64,000 nt of DNA from Albifimbria verrucaria (GCA_020081605.1 JAHREC010000049.1:1984001-2048000), one strand, 5' to 3'; numbered from the stretch's first letter, positions 12,044 to 25,499 are shown. Made by a program: numbers and translations. Notes: a model not told the origin generated them from the letters alone.

Positions 12044-12562
12044 TGTTTGTGCTTGTGCGTCGTTGGTGAAATGTGTCTGGATGGCGCAGCATAACTCGTA
12101 ATGGGGCCCTCTCTGCTTCTAATTCTGGAAAGACGCGCCACCGCTGCGGATGTGCAGACCAGACCGATGCATATCAGCACTTGCACGGTTCGTTCCCACG
12201 TCAGGACATCGTTGGAGATCGGGGTTTTCCTTTCTCGTCTATTGTGCATTTTTCTGATGGCTTGTTGGATGAATGATCAGGTCAGCACCAGCGAACGCCA
12301 GGTCATGTTTACAAAGGTTAGGTTTTTTATTCGCGCTTTGGTACGTATGTATGAGGCGAGGAAAAACAAAAACAAAAAGTGACTACGCTTAGAAGGCATC
12401 ATCTGTCATGCTGCATTGCGCCGGAAGATGGTTGAATCAAGTTGTTTCCGTATGCCATCACGAAGCCCACACACACCAGCTAGCTGTGCGCACGCACCTG
12501 GCGCGCGCGCTCTGGGCCAGCCATACGACAGATGCTAATGCCACTGTTATGCTACATCACAT

Positions 12563-12590
12563 CAATCCCAATCCCAATCCCAATCCCAAA
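12563..12590. repeat. ATCCCA hexamer repeat
   Basis: About four to five tandem ATCCCA units. Not a telomere repeat (which would be CCCTAA). Confidence 0.8.
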
Positions 12591-12763
12591 GCTCAGAATT
12601 GTGCCGCGCCTAATGCTCGCCTTGCACAGCGCCAATGCATGCACAAGGCGCACTGGTTTGTTTTTATCCACAGGGCTCCGCAATATGCACTCAGGCACAC
12701 TGCCCTCGGGCTGGGCTGGGCTGGGCTGCACAAGAACTTGGCTCGTCAATCCCCATCACATCC

Positions 12764-12790
12764 ACCATACCATACCATACCATACCGTAC
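12764..12790. repeat. CCATA pentamer repeat, copy 2
   Basis: Tandem CCATA units ending CCGTACGG. Matches the array about 780 bp upstream at 11980-12007, in the same orientation. Confidence 0.8.
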
Positions 12791-15700
12791 GGTACCGCGC
12801 CATACCCACCCACCAACCAAGCCAGACCCAGGCCAGACCAGCAGCCAGCGCTCTGCGCGCGTTGTGCTTTTTTATGTCGGCGCCGCCCAGTGGCACGCAA
12901 ACTGCGTCACAGCCCATGCACAATGTCCGGGCCATGATAGGACGCCAGCCCAGTAGCGTCCCCCCACGAGACATGCCAGCTTGCACAAGCTCAACCACTT
13001 GGCGGCGCCCTGCACAGCTGCGCACAGCCATTCGTCTGCGTCGCTCGTCGTATCACACCCAAGGCACACGCACCGACAGAGCCCAAAGAGCCAATGCAAG
13101 GCACGGCCAGCCGAAGCACATGTCCCTACTTCTCACCCGGCGACTCTGCAGCGCTGCGCATTGGCCGGCCCACCGACGGCTCTGGCCTGCTCTGGCCTGC
13201 TCTGCTCTGTGCTCACCAACCACGGGAAGACAGTCGGAGATGGGATGGCCATCGGCGGGAAGGAGCATAGTCCGATTGCTCCATGTGCCGCGGCAGATGG
13301 TGATCAGCAAACAGAGACCCAGCGAAAGCTGCCTATCCATCAATCACACAAGTTCCCGCCAGTCATATCCGAGGAATGCTTCGCCTGCATGAATGACAAG
13401 GCTCGACAGAAACCAGGATAGAATCCGTCTCGCCCACCTCATGCAGCGTACACGAGGGCCTGCCTAGCCAATTTTCTTTCCTTTGCTTGCCTGCTGCAGC
13501 ACCTCATTGAGAAAATAACCGGGGCTACGCCCACGAGTACGACAACCACCTTGGCACAGGAATGGGCGAACCCGCAGCCCATTGGCCTCTGGTGCGGTCA
13601 TCCCGCCCGCCTTGTTTGAATTTAGCGTGCCTAGCCCAGGCATGTCCATCCCCAATGGGCATGAAGAGGTGGCATTGCGTCGCGCTTATTATGGAGAGTT
13701 GAGTAAGAAAATGATGCGGCGCGCCATGAATCCTATCTGATGCGAAACACAAGCCATGGCAGTCGCAGAACCAGACTTCGGAAACAACAAGCTAGACCGC
13801 CCACTGTGTGATCATCGCCAGTCTTAGAGGCCAAAACAACGCCCGGGCTGCATCCACATGACTGCCCACGTTGCCGTCATGCAGCCCACCCGGCCCAGAG
13901 AGTTTCCTTGAATATGTCATGACGATGTCGTGTAGCAGAAATGCCATAGCGCAACAGCCCATTTCACATGCCGGAACGGCCATGCCTAGCGAAGACCTGT
14001 CATGCTGATGCGGATCGCGGCATCCTGACTCTATTCACTTTGGCTTTCCCCGGCCATCTCTGCTATAACGCCCGTGCCCATCTCATCGTCCCCGCAGGGT
14101 TCGGGCGGCGAGTCAGCATCAAATCAGATCAAGCGTAGATTTACCACATTAAGATCATCAGAGTGGCCTCTAGATCGCTCTGACAGATAAGCACATCATT
14201 GCACTACTCTGCCCGAGTCGTCAGCATGCCTTTACCGGGTCCACCATTCATGTCTACACAGTCTAAACTTGGAGAGCTGACAGCCCACCACGAGCCTGAC
14301 ACGGACGACGTGCAGGTCATAAGACGCAAGGTGGTGGTCTCTATCAGGAAACCAAAGTCCCCATCCAACCCCAGACAACCTACCTAACCTGGCGACAAGA
14401 GTCGTGGTGCAGATCGATATGGTAGCATAAGCAGTGCTCAGCACCAGATCTGGCCAAGTCTATTGGCCTAGGTAGGGTTGCAACGGAGTGGGTTGAGGTG
14501 CAGATAGGCTGCGAGACAAAGCCCGTCAGGTCAAGCTCGGTAGCCTGAATCCTCAAGGAGCCCGTCTGAGTGGGCGGCGGCTGACCCGTTTGCTGACCAG
14601 CAACACCGTGCAATACTTTCAGATATACGCTACTGGAATTATTTCCAAATAGACGACCAGCCCGGCGGTCAGTGTTGCATGTGTTGGACCGCCATTAGCG
14701 TTACCATAACCAAGGCAGGCAATATTGGTGGAAAGTTGGGGGTCACGAATGGCGAGCCAGCCATGGTATGATGAACCCGCTTTAGGAAACGCAACCAGGA
14801 ATGGCAATGTCACAGAAGCCTCGTGGTAATGACATTCCTATTTGGAAAGGCGACCAAATTGGCCCATCTATCGATATTGGATACGTGAGACACATCTTAT
14901 CCACAGAAGCACGCTAGAAGTCGGCGTACGCACATGTTGCCAAATCCTTGGGATCAGGTAAAGTCAAGAAAACCCCCTGTCATGCTCTGTATGTTCTGGA
15001 AGCCCGCCCGCCCGCAGTCAGAATCCTTCTCTTCCTGCTCTCTGACAGTTGCATATGTACGGGGCAGGGCAGGCAGGGGTTGTGATATGTAACATTAATT
15101 ATACGCATGCGTTGAGAAGCTGTATGGGAATGGGGCCGGCGCAGCAAAAGTGGCCGAATAACACCTACCTGCCCGGCTGCACCGCGCCGCACAAAAGAGC
15201 CTGGTCGGGTCCCAAGTTGTGCCTGTGTCAAGCTGATGCCTACGGATGCGGTCCCATTGGTCGACCACGTGAGTGATATGCTTGTGGACCTGAAACACAA
15301 AGCGATGCATAAAACGCGACCGGAGAAGTGCCATCGTCATTGATATGCAGCAGCCCACACTCAACGCAACGCCGTCCTACCGTCTCTGACCAACGGCGAA
15401 AAGGAAGCACCTGCATCTGATGTAACCAACGGCACGGGACGTGGAGAAGGATTTTCTTTGCGTGCGTGTTCCAGTTCGAGGGCCGCTCGCTGGCACAAGT
15501 GGCCTTGTGCTGGCGACCCATGCACAAGCGACGGGACTAAAATAACTGGATAATTCGACCGAGGCCAACAGTCTGCTATAGGTAGGTGATCGATATCAAA
15601 CCCCATTGTTAGTCATGCTAGCAGTATCAGACTGAACAGTCCGCGCAGCATATGGGGAACGTTTGGCAGCTAAAGAGACATGGCCTGTGCGCCGCGATAA

Positions 15701-18700
15701 AGGTCCATCATAATCTTAGCGGGCAGGTTTTGGACGCGTCCTGTGCATGTCGTCGCATGCATCTAATTCACTCATTATACACCTGCTGGGTGATGTGCAC
15801 AATGGCACGGACTGCAGTTATGCCTGTGCTCCAGGAGGATGCAGGTGAAGCCTTGCAGGTCGCTGAGGATCAGCGGGAAGCTGCACAGCACAGTGTTGCC
15901 ACCACCAACTACAGTATTCCGTCAGACTGTTACCGATACGAACGGGGTTAATTGCCCAGAAGAGGTAGGCAATCTCGCATATTACCGACGATGCCATCTG
16001 TCAATAATTGGGCCTGCACCCTCGTCAGCTTCCCGTTAAAGAATATTTATGTATGTCTTTTTTTTTTTTAAACTGCCCTGTATTGACGGACAAGTCGGGG
16101 CCTGCACGTTTCCTCTCGTCCAAAACCACGTGTGCATCAATGAACCAAGCAGAAACAAAACCATTGTGGACCAATTCATATTGTGTGCGTCTCTGATACA
16201 TGCTTCCTGTGGGGAGGATGGATCCTGTCACTGTCTATCGACGACCTGCTGAGGGCGCAAGGATTGATTGCATCAGGGTCAATTATCCATGTTTCGAATG
16301 TGCATGGACTGCATAAGTCTGCATAGGCGGTATCATGGATAAATGCCCAGGCTTGTTTTATTGATTACATCGGCTGCAGCCAACTGTGCGCCGTGGCCGC
16401 CATCGTCAGTGCATACTGTGTCCGGACGATACTACGTTATGTACAGTACCAACAGCATAATGCCCAGGTATGCTAGCTAGCTGGCCCTCGGGGCTCGTTA
16501 CTTGCTCTCCTGCCCCACTGGCCCTGGCCCTTCAGAGCATGCGTCCATTGGACGATGTGCGTACCTTGCATCTTTCGGTGTCGCTACCATGTGTCGCTTC
16601 TGCGGCCGGGGCGGCGCCCATGCAGGAACCGGTGGCCAACTAGGGCCACCAAATATGCAGGTACGGTTTCGAAAGGCACCAGTGAAGATTCGGCTGGGAC
16701 GCAGCTCGAGTTCGAGAACGAGAGCCTGCCACCGTAGCGTCGGTCGCCGTCGCCTTCTCGCATCAGCCTTCGGAGACTACCCGGTTAAGTTATAGACGAG
16801 GAAGAGAGAGAGATGGGAGAAGGAGAGAAAATCCAGCCAGTTAGTCAACGTGAATGGGGAATGTGCTTGGACCAGCAGCCAAGTCGGGCGATCCTCGTTC
16901 GGTGCAACGTCGAGCGCAGTGATGCACAGTAGATATGAAGGTAGGTCAGGTAGGAGGTAGTAATGTCAGCATCCTGCAACAAAGTGCCCTGCACAAGCTC
17001 GTGCATTTACCTGCCCAATATGTACTGTGCTGCTTAAAGCCCATCCTTCCACCTAATCTGTCTTCCGAGCCCTAGGTACCTGTGGGCTACCTCGACCACC
17101 GGCTCGCAGGCCCTGCGCATCGCTGTACCTTGGTGTGCCTTTTGCCTCTGGGGCAGGTACCATCCGAGCAATGCACAACTGCACCCCACCAAGGGCTCAG
17201 TCATCCGCCTACATTGCCATTCGCACCCCACCATGACCAAATTATTCTTCCTTCTTCATCTTCGTCCCAGCTCCGGGATGGGATACCATGGTCCCAACGT
17301 GCTCCACTGATCCTCGTACAGTACAAGACGGCGCGATTGCTGAATGCCTCCGGCCGTCCAAATCTGAGACGTTCAACCGTGTTAGGCGGGAGGCAACCAG
17401 GGCAGCCTCGCCATTAGTGTCGAATGATATTGCAGTTCTCTCTGCGCCGGCGTCGCGGAACCGGGAACTAGCCCCAAGCCCCGGGGCCCGTCGACTAGTC
17501 CAAGACGATGCTTGGGGCAAATTAAGCGACGTCTTTAAGTGCGACCCCGGTGATTTCAACATCGAGCCATGGACATGGGACTTGCATGGACGTCCAACTT
17601 TCTAGGCCCTTGGTCCTTGGGGGCTGAAATGTCGCCACACGCATTTTCGGGTCGGCGGTTCCTCCTCGATAGTGTAGGAGATCGGATGACGAGAGAAGAG
17701 ATCCCGACATCTGTGCCACCCAGGCCAGGCCATCATCCGTCCGCTGTCCACAACGACGAACCTCTTCCCGCGCTTGGGCCGGCGGAGGACAGGACCCCAT
17801 CCGTCCCCGCCAGCTTCGCGTTGTCTCCCGCATGTTCCGGGGCCCGATAGAGGCAGCAACACCCCTCCTGTGTCGAGTGTCCATATTCTGAAACGAGGCT
17901 CGAAAATCGATTACGCAAAAGGTACAGTACCCTAAGTCTCGACGTACGTTGCATCATAAAAATTGCCCGATGCAAGCGAGGGTGCATGAGCGACCAGCAA
18001 GCTCTCTCCACTTCCCATCCGGGTTCGCTTCCCCATCACGCATGAGCCATTCGCAGCGGCGGACCATTGACTCGTGTCCTTGGCCCAAGAGCCATCGTGC
18101 CGGTGCCAGCCTGAGGTCCCAGCCCTTAGTGTCGGACTTCTCTTGAATGGGATGGACCCCGCCAGGTCAATGATTGGGGGTGCCAGAGAAGAGATAAAAT
18201 ATAGTGGGCCGTCAAGGGCATTTTTCTGACCCTGACCTGCAGGGGGTCTGGTAACGGCCCGGATACCTAACCGTCTGGCCAACCAATATGTCTATTGAGA
18301 GCCACGGCGACCAGGACCAGATCTACCCTTGTCCTCCGTCCCCGGTTCGCTCCCCGGATTTCTATCCGACCACGTCCCTGCTGGCAGCCACTTGGAAGCT
18401 TTTGTGCCCTCCGCTTCTCGGCATGAATTCTGGAAGATAACGACTTCCAACAACTACCGCTTGTGCTCGCACGCCAGCTTGGTGATAAGGAACTCGACCA
18501 AGAAAACCCTTGGATGGCATCCCCACGTTCCCTCTATCCTTGATCCCCGGTTGAGGGCTTCACACTAAGATTCCCGCCACTCCAGCATCGTCTGACGGCA
18601 GCACCTTATCTATAGTCCGCTCATCTTTTATCAACTGGTTGCACACTTGAGGAAAATCATTGTCATAGCCTTGCTCAACCACCTTATCGTTCACAGTAAC

Positions 18701-21700
18701 AATAGCCGCACTTTCCTTCATGATCCATCTTACAGTCCCTCACTTGACACTTGACCTTGTGGGCTCGACTCCGCTTCGCTCATTACTCTCCATTTCTTCG
18801 TGAAGTGGATGGCATGTCATCATGCCACGAACACAGCACGTGCTGTGTATGTGCCCACTGAGTATCAAAAACTCTCGGCTTTTGCGACCTGTCTAATCTT
18901 TCGGTCAGGGTCCCCATGCCTCCGGTCTACCCGTTGAATTGTCCCTGGGGTCGCAGTGGAGGCATACCTGGCCAGGGCCCAAGGCAATTGTGGTCAAGCC
19001 AATGGGGGCTCCGCACTCCCTTGTTCACCTGGGCTTCTCGAAGGTTTCAGTGCCAGGTCCCACAGATTGATGCGTGGGCCCAACCACCTTGACCGACCTT
19101 CACTTCAGTCCATTCTCATGAGCCAACTTCCCTTTCAGTATGGTTTTGCCATGCAAGCTGACGATCCTTCTCTACCGCTGTTTTCCTGGCGGTATCCGCA
19201 GCCGAGGGCTCCAGCCGGCGTCTGTGCTTTGCAAAAATGATGCAAATTTGAAGGAACTATCTAACACTTGCCACCCATAGCGCAACAGCTTCTGGCAGAT
19301 CCTCAACGTTGACACAACTGCCGAGTTTGATCGATGAAGGAGCTAATGCCCGGAACCACATCAGGTGGAGTTCAAACCACAAGCACGGTTGGTGAAGCTG
19401 AGTCCTGTGTCTAGTAACCTCCAATGGGTCAGAGTGTTGTCAGGCATTCTCAAATTGTCAACTATGGTTGACCTGTGACTAACATCAGCCCAGCCCAGGC
19501 TGTGTATCCCGCTCTCGGTGGCTGTGAAGCCACTCCAAAAGCAAGCAATATCACCAAGATCAACAAGGGCATAATGCTTGTATACCATATCTTAGATTGG
19601 CTAGTTAAACCATATGCTTTTAGCATCATTGCCGCAAGAAGTACACCGATTAATTCTTCTTATGCAATGCCATTTTTGCTTCTTCGCATCATCCCACGCG
19701 GCATCGGTGATTAATGGTGTAGAAAAAGCAAATATAGGGTGGCCATTACCTTTAATCACTCATCCCACGCCAAACGCCTCCGTCAATGCTGAGGATTTCC
19801 GCAAGCTTTACCGACAGGAGATTGTCGGTATTTGTTATAGGAATTAGTATATCATGGTAGGCAGCCTATGGCGTCCACGTGGGCTAACCTACACTTCTCA
19901 TCCCACGACCTCCCCGACCTCCCACTCCATCATATCACAATACTACGCGGTATGAGTACAATGACCTAGCACTGTTTCGTTCAGAGGTTTTATGGCCAGT
20001 GTCGCATGAGAAACAGCGCGAAGAGAAGAAGGAACATCACCCCCTCGACAGGTCACATTCTTCGCCGATTCCCAAGTGTTGGGAAAAGGAAGTGCCAACT
20101 ACCGGGTTTTCTCTCCTGGCGTCGTTGTCGCATTCCACCAATCTAACATGCAAAAAGTGAAACATGATGCTTGGTTTCAAGTTGCTATGACAATTGGAGA
20201 ATACCCTAGCTGATTTTCTATGTTCTCCTAGCCCCACGACCTGGTCCAAACAATATGCTTGTATTCGAGAAATCATTATCTCTTTGCTCGTCGTCTCACT
20301 CAGACCCCGACGATAGGAGTGGAGGCATCTATGGGGTACGTTTTGTATCGGCGAGGCCAAGTCATGTCTCACCTGTATCGGTGACGTCCACGTCCCATCC
20401 CAAACATTCCATCTCGGCCAGGGCTTCCGACCCAGGATGCCCACATGGCAGGGCGGCGCAGTCGCAGTGTCTCAACACTGCGGGGAAGCAAGGTCCAACC
20501 GTTTCCGCGTAAGAACCGATGGAGTTATAGACATACCGGAACGTTGAGAAGCGTCAATGCGAGATATAGCTCCCGTTGAATGCAAACACCTCTGTCAACG
20601 GCTCATGGTCGGTCAAATTCGTCATATGACATATCACCGAGTTGGTAGATGCCTCGACTGAAGGCTGCGGGAAGACCTCAGCTTGAGCAACTGCAACGTT
20701 GCTCAAGTTCTACTCGGTCCGGCCGAACCAACGATGGCACATGGCTAGCCGTGCAACGGCATTCATATGGCGCCGTCCGTCTGACTCACCTTTGTCAGTT
20801 GTGAAGAGTAAGAAGGAGCATTAAGGCGAGACATGTGACACGCGTACATTTGTGCACATGCAATGGGAATCCTCAAGGTTGGCTGGCACAGAGGTTCTTC
20901 AGTTGATCCTGTGCCAAGTGCGTATCCGTGTGTCCGGTCTTTGGGACACCACTGTGCTACGTGATCGGCAGCAGACAGGTTTGTGTGTAACCGAATTCAA
21001 TGTTGCATCTTCGATATCTGGCAAGTTGCCCAACAGTTTACCCGGCGAAAAGGAGACGTGACAGCGGAATGGAATGCACAACTACTGGGAGTTTTGAGAG
21101 CGGTCAGCGTTCGCATCAAAGACGATTCTACGACACTTGATTCTTCCATGTTTGCTTCTGATCAACCCGCTTGGAACTGCATATGCTTGAGCGAGGTAAG
21201 GGAAGCAGCACCGCATGTATGATTTGTGCGCGGGTGTGTCTGATCTTGGGGATGCATAGAAAATAGCGGTAAAGTGTTTTGGTCACAATGACTTACCGTG
21301 CAGGCGCCCTGAGCGACGGGTCTCTTCATCGCGAGGAGACATGCACCGTTGGGTGTTGTCAGTGTTGCGTTGTCCCAGGTGAGGGATCTGTGGTGTGTCA
21401 ATCTCCTCGCAGAAGTGCAATATGATACTGGTGTGTCTCGGCCTCCTTGTCTAGGTAGTGGCTCTATATCAGGTATTTGGACTGAAGCTAGGCGTTGCAA
21501 TATCATGAGGGCTTTGACCGGAGGGAGAAAAGTCTCTAGCTCAGCCAAGGCACGAGTTGAGCCCGTGCTGCGTAGTGGCCCGTCCCAGTGTTGGGTGTAT
21601 CATCATCATGCATTCAACCGCATTGCATACCATGTACGTAGCCGTGGCGGGCGTCTGTAGGCTCGGCGTAGGATACGACTGTGCGCATCTTGGTGGCTTT

Positions 21701-22901
21701 CCAGTCCCGCAGAGAAGATATCAGGCCAATGGGATCTACATATGCTGTGCAAGAGGACATGCCGCTTTGCTTATTTTCGATCTGACGTCGTCGGCCGTGG
21801 CGAGGCTCGATCTGAGCCAATCCATCAAATCAAGATTTCCCCAGCGCTCGGATCTCAGTGATCTTACATCAGGCGCACCCGTTCGTGCGGCTCCACGAAG
21901 GTCTCGGGGAGCTCTGGGAAGCCCCGTGCAGACTCTGGGCCTGTTTGGCGGTCGAGAAGCCAGCCGGGCGGATGATGGGTGCGTCTGCCGTAGAACACAT
22001 CCAAGACTGTGGTTTCACACATGCGCCGGAGGCTTTGCTTGCCGAGGAGATGGCGGTGGAGGCACGTAGGGATGCCGCGTGGGAGAGTGGCTGAGGCAGG
22101 ATGGTTGGCCGTCTCCTGAGCGGTGTTGGGGTTTTTGGTCGAAGCTGAATATGAGATGGGCGGCACACGGTCCGGACCTTGACTCCATAGTCATGTCATG
22201 ATGTTGAGTAAGTGAGTGAGTTCAGGGAAGGGGCGTGGGCGGTGTTGCGAGAAGTTTTCTCAAGCATTGCAAAAGAAACAAGAGAGAGCCAAAGCCGGGA
22301 GAACCACGAATTAAAAAAGAAACGAAAATAAAATAAACCGGGACCAATGCCAATCCGAGGAAATGCAAGTATTTTGCACATTTGGCAAGACATGAGCTGT
22401 TGTTATCAAAACTCCATTAAAGGTCTCGAAAAGCAGAAGTATGATTATAGGGTAGGCAAGGGAACTTGGGAGACTGCTGACAAAGTGAGGCTACAGCGTG
22501 GTTCCCCAGCCACACCATTACTCATTAACGGGCCTCCCAGCCTCCTCCAAGTCGTATCGATACGAAGGCCAACGGCCCCAGATCCATGCTCGTCTCTTAC
22601 TGATTCGACGTGCCAGCACATTGGGCCTTGATTTGGCGCCTTGGGCCCGATGATGACGCCTGGGCACGACGTGGCTGGGAGGCTGGGCAACTTTTCATTT
22701 CCTGGGCAAGATGCTGGTCGTTGCGAACAAAATCCCCGCCATCTCATCTGAGTACCACTTCTCTCTAACCATCCCCATCCCATCCATCCATCATCCTCCT
22801 CTTCTTACAACCTCCCTAAACTGGTTACTCGAGACAAACAAGGGAGCCTGCAGCTGCGCATCCATCGCGAAACTCGAGTGGCAGAAACCAACGACATACC
22901 T

Positions 22902-22935
22902 GTCTATCTATCTCTATCTCTATCTCTATCTCTCC
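22902..22935. repeat. TCTATC hexamer repeat in the Crh upstream region
   Basis: Tandem TCTATC/TCTA units in a pyrimidine-rich stretch about 80 bp upstream of the Crh start codon. As a TC-rich tract it may also belong to the promoter or 5' leader. Confidence 0.75.
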
Positions 22936-23013
22936 TTGTCTTGGTCTCCCAATTGAGCATTTTGTTTGGTTTGCACCTCCCGTTCCCCTGCCAACCAACC
23001 AACCAGTCTCGTC

Positions 23014-24263
23014 ATGAGACGTCTTCCATCAACCACCTTCTCTGCGGCGCTGATCGCCCTGAGTCTCAGTACGGCAGCGGCGCAGACATGGACAAGTTGC
23101 AATCCTCTTCAAAGAAGTAAGCCATCCTTTATATCTTCACCAGCCACACCCACACACACATACATCCTCCACCTCCACCTCAACCTCAAGCCAAACAAAC
23201 AAACCCGCTAACATGACGTCTTCGCAACAGCCGACTGCCCGCCCGACACAGCGCTGGGCATGACCGTCAACGTTGACTTTACCAAGGGTGGAGTCAACTC
23301 CTTTGCTGCCTCTGGTTCACCAACATACGGCGACGATGGCGCCTCGTTTACCGTCAAGCAGGGCGGCGACGCTCCCCAGCTCGAGTCCCTCTTCTACATC
23401 ATGTTTGGCCGTGTCGAAATCACCATGAAGGCCGCACCAGGTGCCGGTATCGTCTCATCCCTGGTTCTCGAGTCCGATGTACTAGATGAGATCGACATCG
23501 AATGGCTCGGCTCGAACCCGGACGAGATCCAGACCAACTACTTCGGCAAAGGCCAGGTCACGACATACAACCGCGGCGCCTTCCACTCTGTGTCCGGAAC
23601 GCAGGAGAAGTGGATTACCTACACCGTTGACTGGACCCAAGAGCGCATCGTGTGGATGGCCGACGGCACTGCAGTGCGCACCCTTACGCAAAAGATGCCG
23701 AGCAGAACCAATATCCCCAGACGCCCATGAAGGTCAAGTTTGGCGCATGGGCCGGCGGTGATCCCAACCACAACCCTCCCGGCACTGTCGAGTGGGCTCG
23801 CGGCCCGACCGACTACAGCAAGGGACCCTTTTCCATGCTGGTCCAGCGTGTCGTCATCACCGACTACTCCACCGGCAAGGAGTACAAGTACTCTGATACG
23901 TCCGGGTCCTGGGAGTCTATCGAAGCTGTCGACGGAAAGGTCAACGGAAACGTCGACAACGCCGACGCCATCACCATCACTGCCAGTGCCGAGGGCACAA
24001 CCGCCACCAATGACGTATCCGTTCCCGTTGGTGGCCTGCCGCAGGACGACAGTCCCGCGACAGCTACCCAGACGGGGTGGCCGTGGGTAAGCGATGCCAG
24101 GCCCTCAGGCGGCAGCATCCCCGATGGCTGGTTCATAAACGCAGAGGGCAAGATCGTGCCGGAAAGTGTTCGTTCCGCAGCAGCACCCTCAGTACAGCAG
24201 GCCTTGCTGCTGCTGTGCCCACTGTTCGCCGGAGCCGCTGCCTTTGCCGGCAGGCTGATCTAA
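23014..24263 (+). CDS. GPI-anchored Crh-type transglycosylase (GH16)
   Basis: Crh enzymes cross-link chitin to beta-1,6/1,3-glucan in the fungal wall. Exons are 23014-23116 and 23231-24263. The 34-residue first exon begins with a signal peptide (MRRLPSTTFSAALIALSLST AAA, cleavage likely near residue 22). The GH16 catalytic motif DEIDIEW lies at residues 120-126, giving Glu121 as nucleophile and Glu125 as acid/base, followed by LGSNPDEIQTNYFGKG. The C-terminus is Ser/Ala/Thr-rich and ends in a hydrophobic tail (LLLLCPLFAGAAAFAGRLI) typical of GPI addition. The frame breaks at 23690-23693 in an AAAA run within LTQK. One extra A restores DAEQNQYPQTPMKVKFGAW and makes the exons total 1137 nt, 378 residues. 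A TC-rich leader lies upstream. Confidence 0.92.
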
Positions 24264-24743
24264 GACCTGCTCTGCTCCATGGACACCACCCCTGGGGTCT
24301 TTTTATTCTCTTTTAATTGGCGATGTAATGACTGTACAACACAAACGGCGGTGGCACCACCACGAACGACATGGGATTTAGGAATCAACATTTACAACCA
24401 CATAGACCAAACCGCACCCAACGGGCGGAGCGCATATACCACCAGCATGGAGGGGCACTAGGACACTAGACGAGGAGGAAACATCAGCGCAGCATGTGGA
24501 ACCCTTTTTTGTTTTTGTTTTGGCATATTTGACTCGGCGTTTGTCTTTTTCGTCCCTCGCGAGGGGCTTATTAGCATAGCGTCTCATCGCTGGACACCCA
24601 GCAGCAGCGCGTATCGTATGGATCATGGTATCATGACCACACAGTACAGTGGGAAGGCAGGAATTCTGCATATCTAGCGTAGATATCTCGGTAGAAAATT
24701 AACTAGATACCTAACAATAAACGGCTAAAAATATAACAAATTT

Positions 24744-24780
24744 ATCATAATATAATAATTAATTATTATATTATTATGAT
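24744..24780. repeat. AT-only palindrome
   Basis: A 28-bp perfect palindrome made only of A and T at 24747-24774, extended by an imperfect ATC/GAT arm to 37 bp. It could extrude as a cruciform or form an RNA hairpin in the 3' flank of either convergent gene. Confidence 0.85.
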
Positions 24781-24887
24781 TTCTTATACACAAAGCCCTT
24801 TACATTTGAATACAGTTACACAAAGCGAAAATTTTTTCCCTCATTGAGACTTGGTGGCTGAAGGCTGTGACATGACGTGAGTGAATC

Positions 24888-24910
24888 ATGCGCATGCGTA
24901 TGCGCATGCA
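24888..24910. repeat. Alternating purine-pyrimidine tract (CATGCG repeats)
   Basis: Twenty-three bases of strict purine-pyrimidine alternation built from GCATGC and GCGTATGC units, near-palindromic. Such sequence can adopt Z-form DNA. Confidence 0.7.
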
Positions 24911-25499
24911 AAATGCCTCGCCCTGCCGACGGAATGCCAGGTCCGTCCAGCTGCTTGAGGCTACGTTGTGGAAAACTTTTACAATTCACAACGTCTTTGA
25001 AGAGGCAAGGCTAGCAAGTAAAGCACAGCAAGCTATATTTAGTAAATGTTTCCCAGCTAATGTCTGCTCAATCGCTGCTCACAGCCACCCACGCTAATGC
25101 TGTTATGTCTCCCGCACCTCGATGACTTCACCGCTAGTTGACTAGGCCTCCCATAGATCCTCTGTATCACCTTAGATGCTCCAGTAGCCATCTGCGGGTC
25201 TTGGGGACAGCCCGTATGAACGTTTTGACAACCAGCTGCATCTGGCTCGGACGTGCCTAGCTCTGCAACGTTGCTGCATTCTCATGAACACCCCTCCTCC
25301 AGTCCGCTTCTTGCGCCACCCTGTATTGATAGAAATACTCCACTGAATGATGTATGATGATGTGGTGGAACCATAGTATGATATGGTATGCATATACACC
25401 GTTTCGTGACCCACCCCAAACAAGCAAGAAGGTAAAGAAAGCAACGACTTTGACGCCAGTAAAAATAAGAATGATGGTCTGGGGCATGAGCCGAATATC

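Larger units (their letters stand above)
10953..23013. other. 12 kb region without recognisable genes
   Basis: Between the start of the MSN2-like gene (-) and the start of the Crh gene (+). The many short open frames on both strands have no recognisable domain, no consistent codon character and no plausible exon chain, even allowing for the one-base losses seen elsewhere. Base composition is ordinary, not strongly AT-rich, so it does not look like RIP-degraded repeat. It carries several short tandem repeats (listed separately). Both flanking promoters open into it, so part is likely regulatory DNA or non-coding transcript. Confidence 0.5.
24264..25499. other. Convergent intergenic region between Crh and TOP1
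   Basis: Both neighbours end into this stretch. It holds two structured elements: an AT palindrome at 24744-24780 and an alternating purine-pyrimidine tract at 24888-24910. No gene is seen. Confidence 0.6.

Noticed and set aside
12532..13392. A 286-codon open frame on the + strand in the large gap
   Set aside because: Built on simple repeats (IPIPIPIP) and Arg/Ser/His-rich sequence with no domain. Three overlapping frames on both strands are equally open, as expected from composition.
10953..23013. RIP-mutated transposon as content of the large gap
   Set aside because: Composition is not shifted to A/T, there is no transposase or reverse-transcriptase wording, and no long terminal or inverted repeats were seen.
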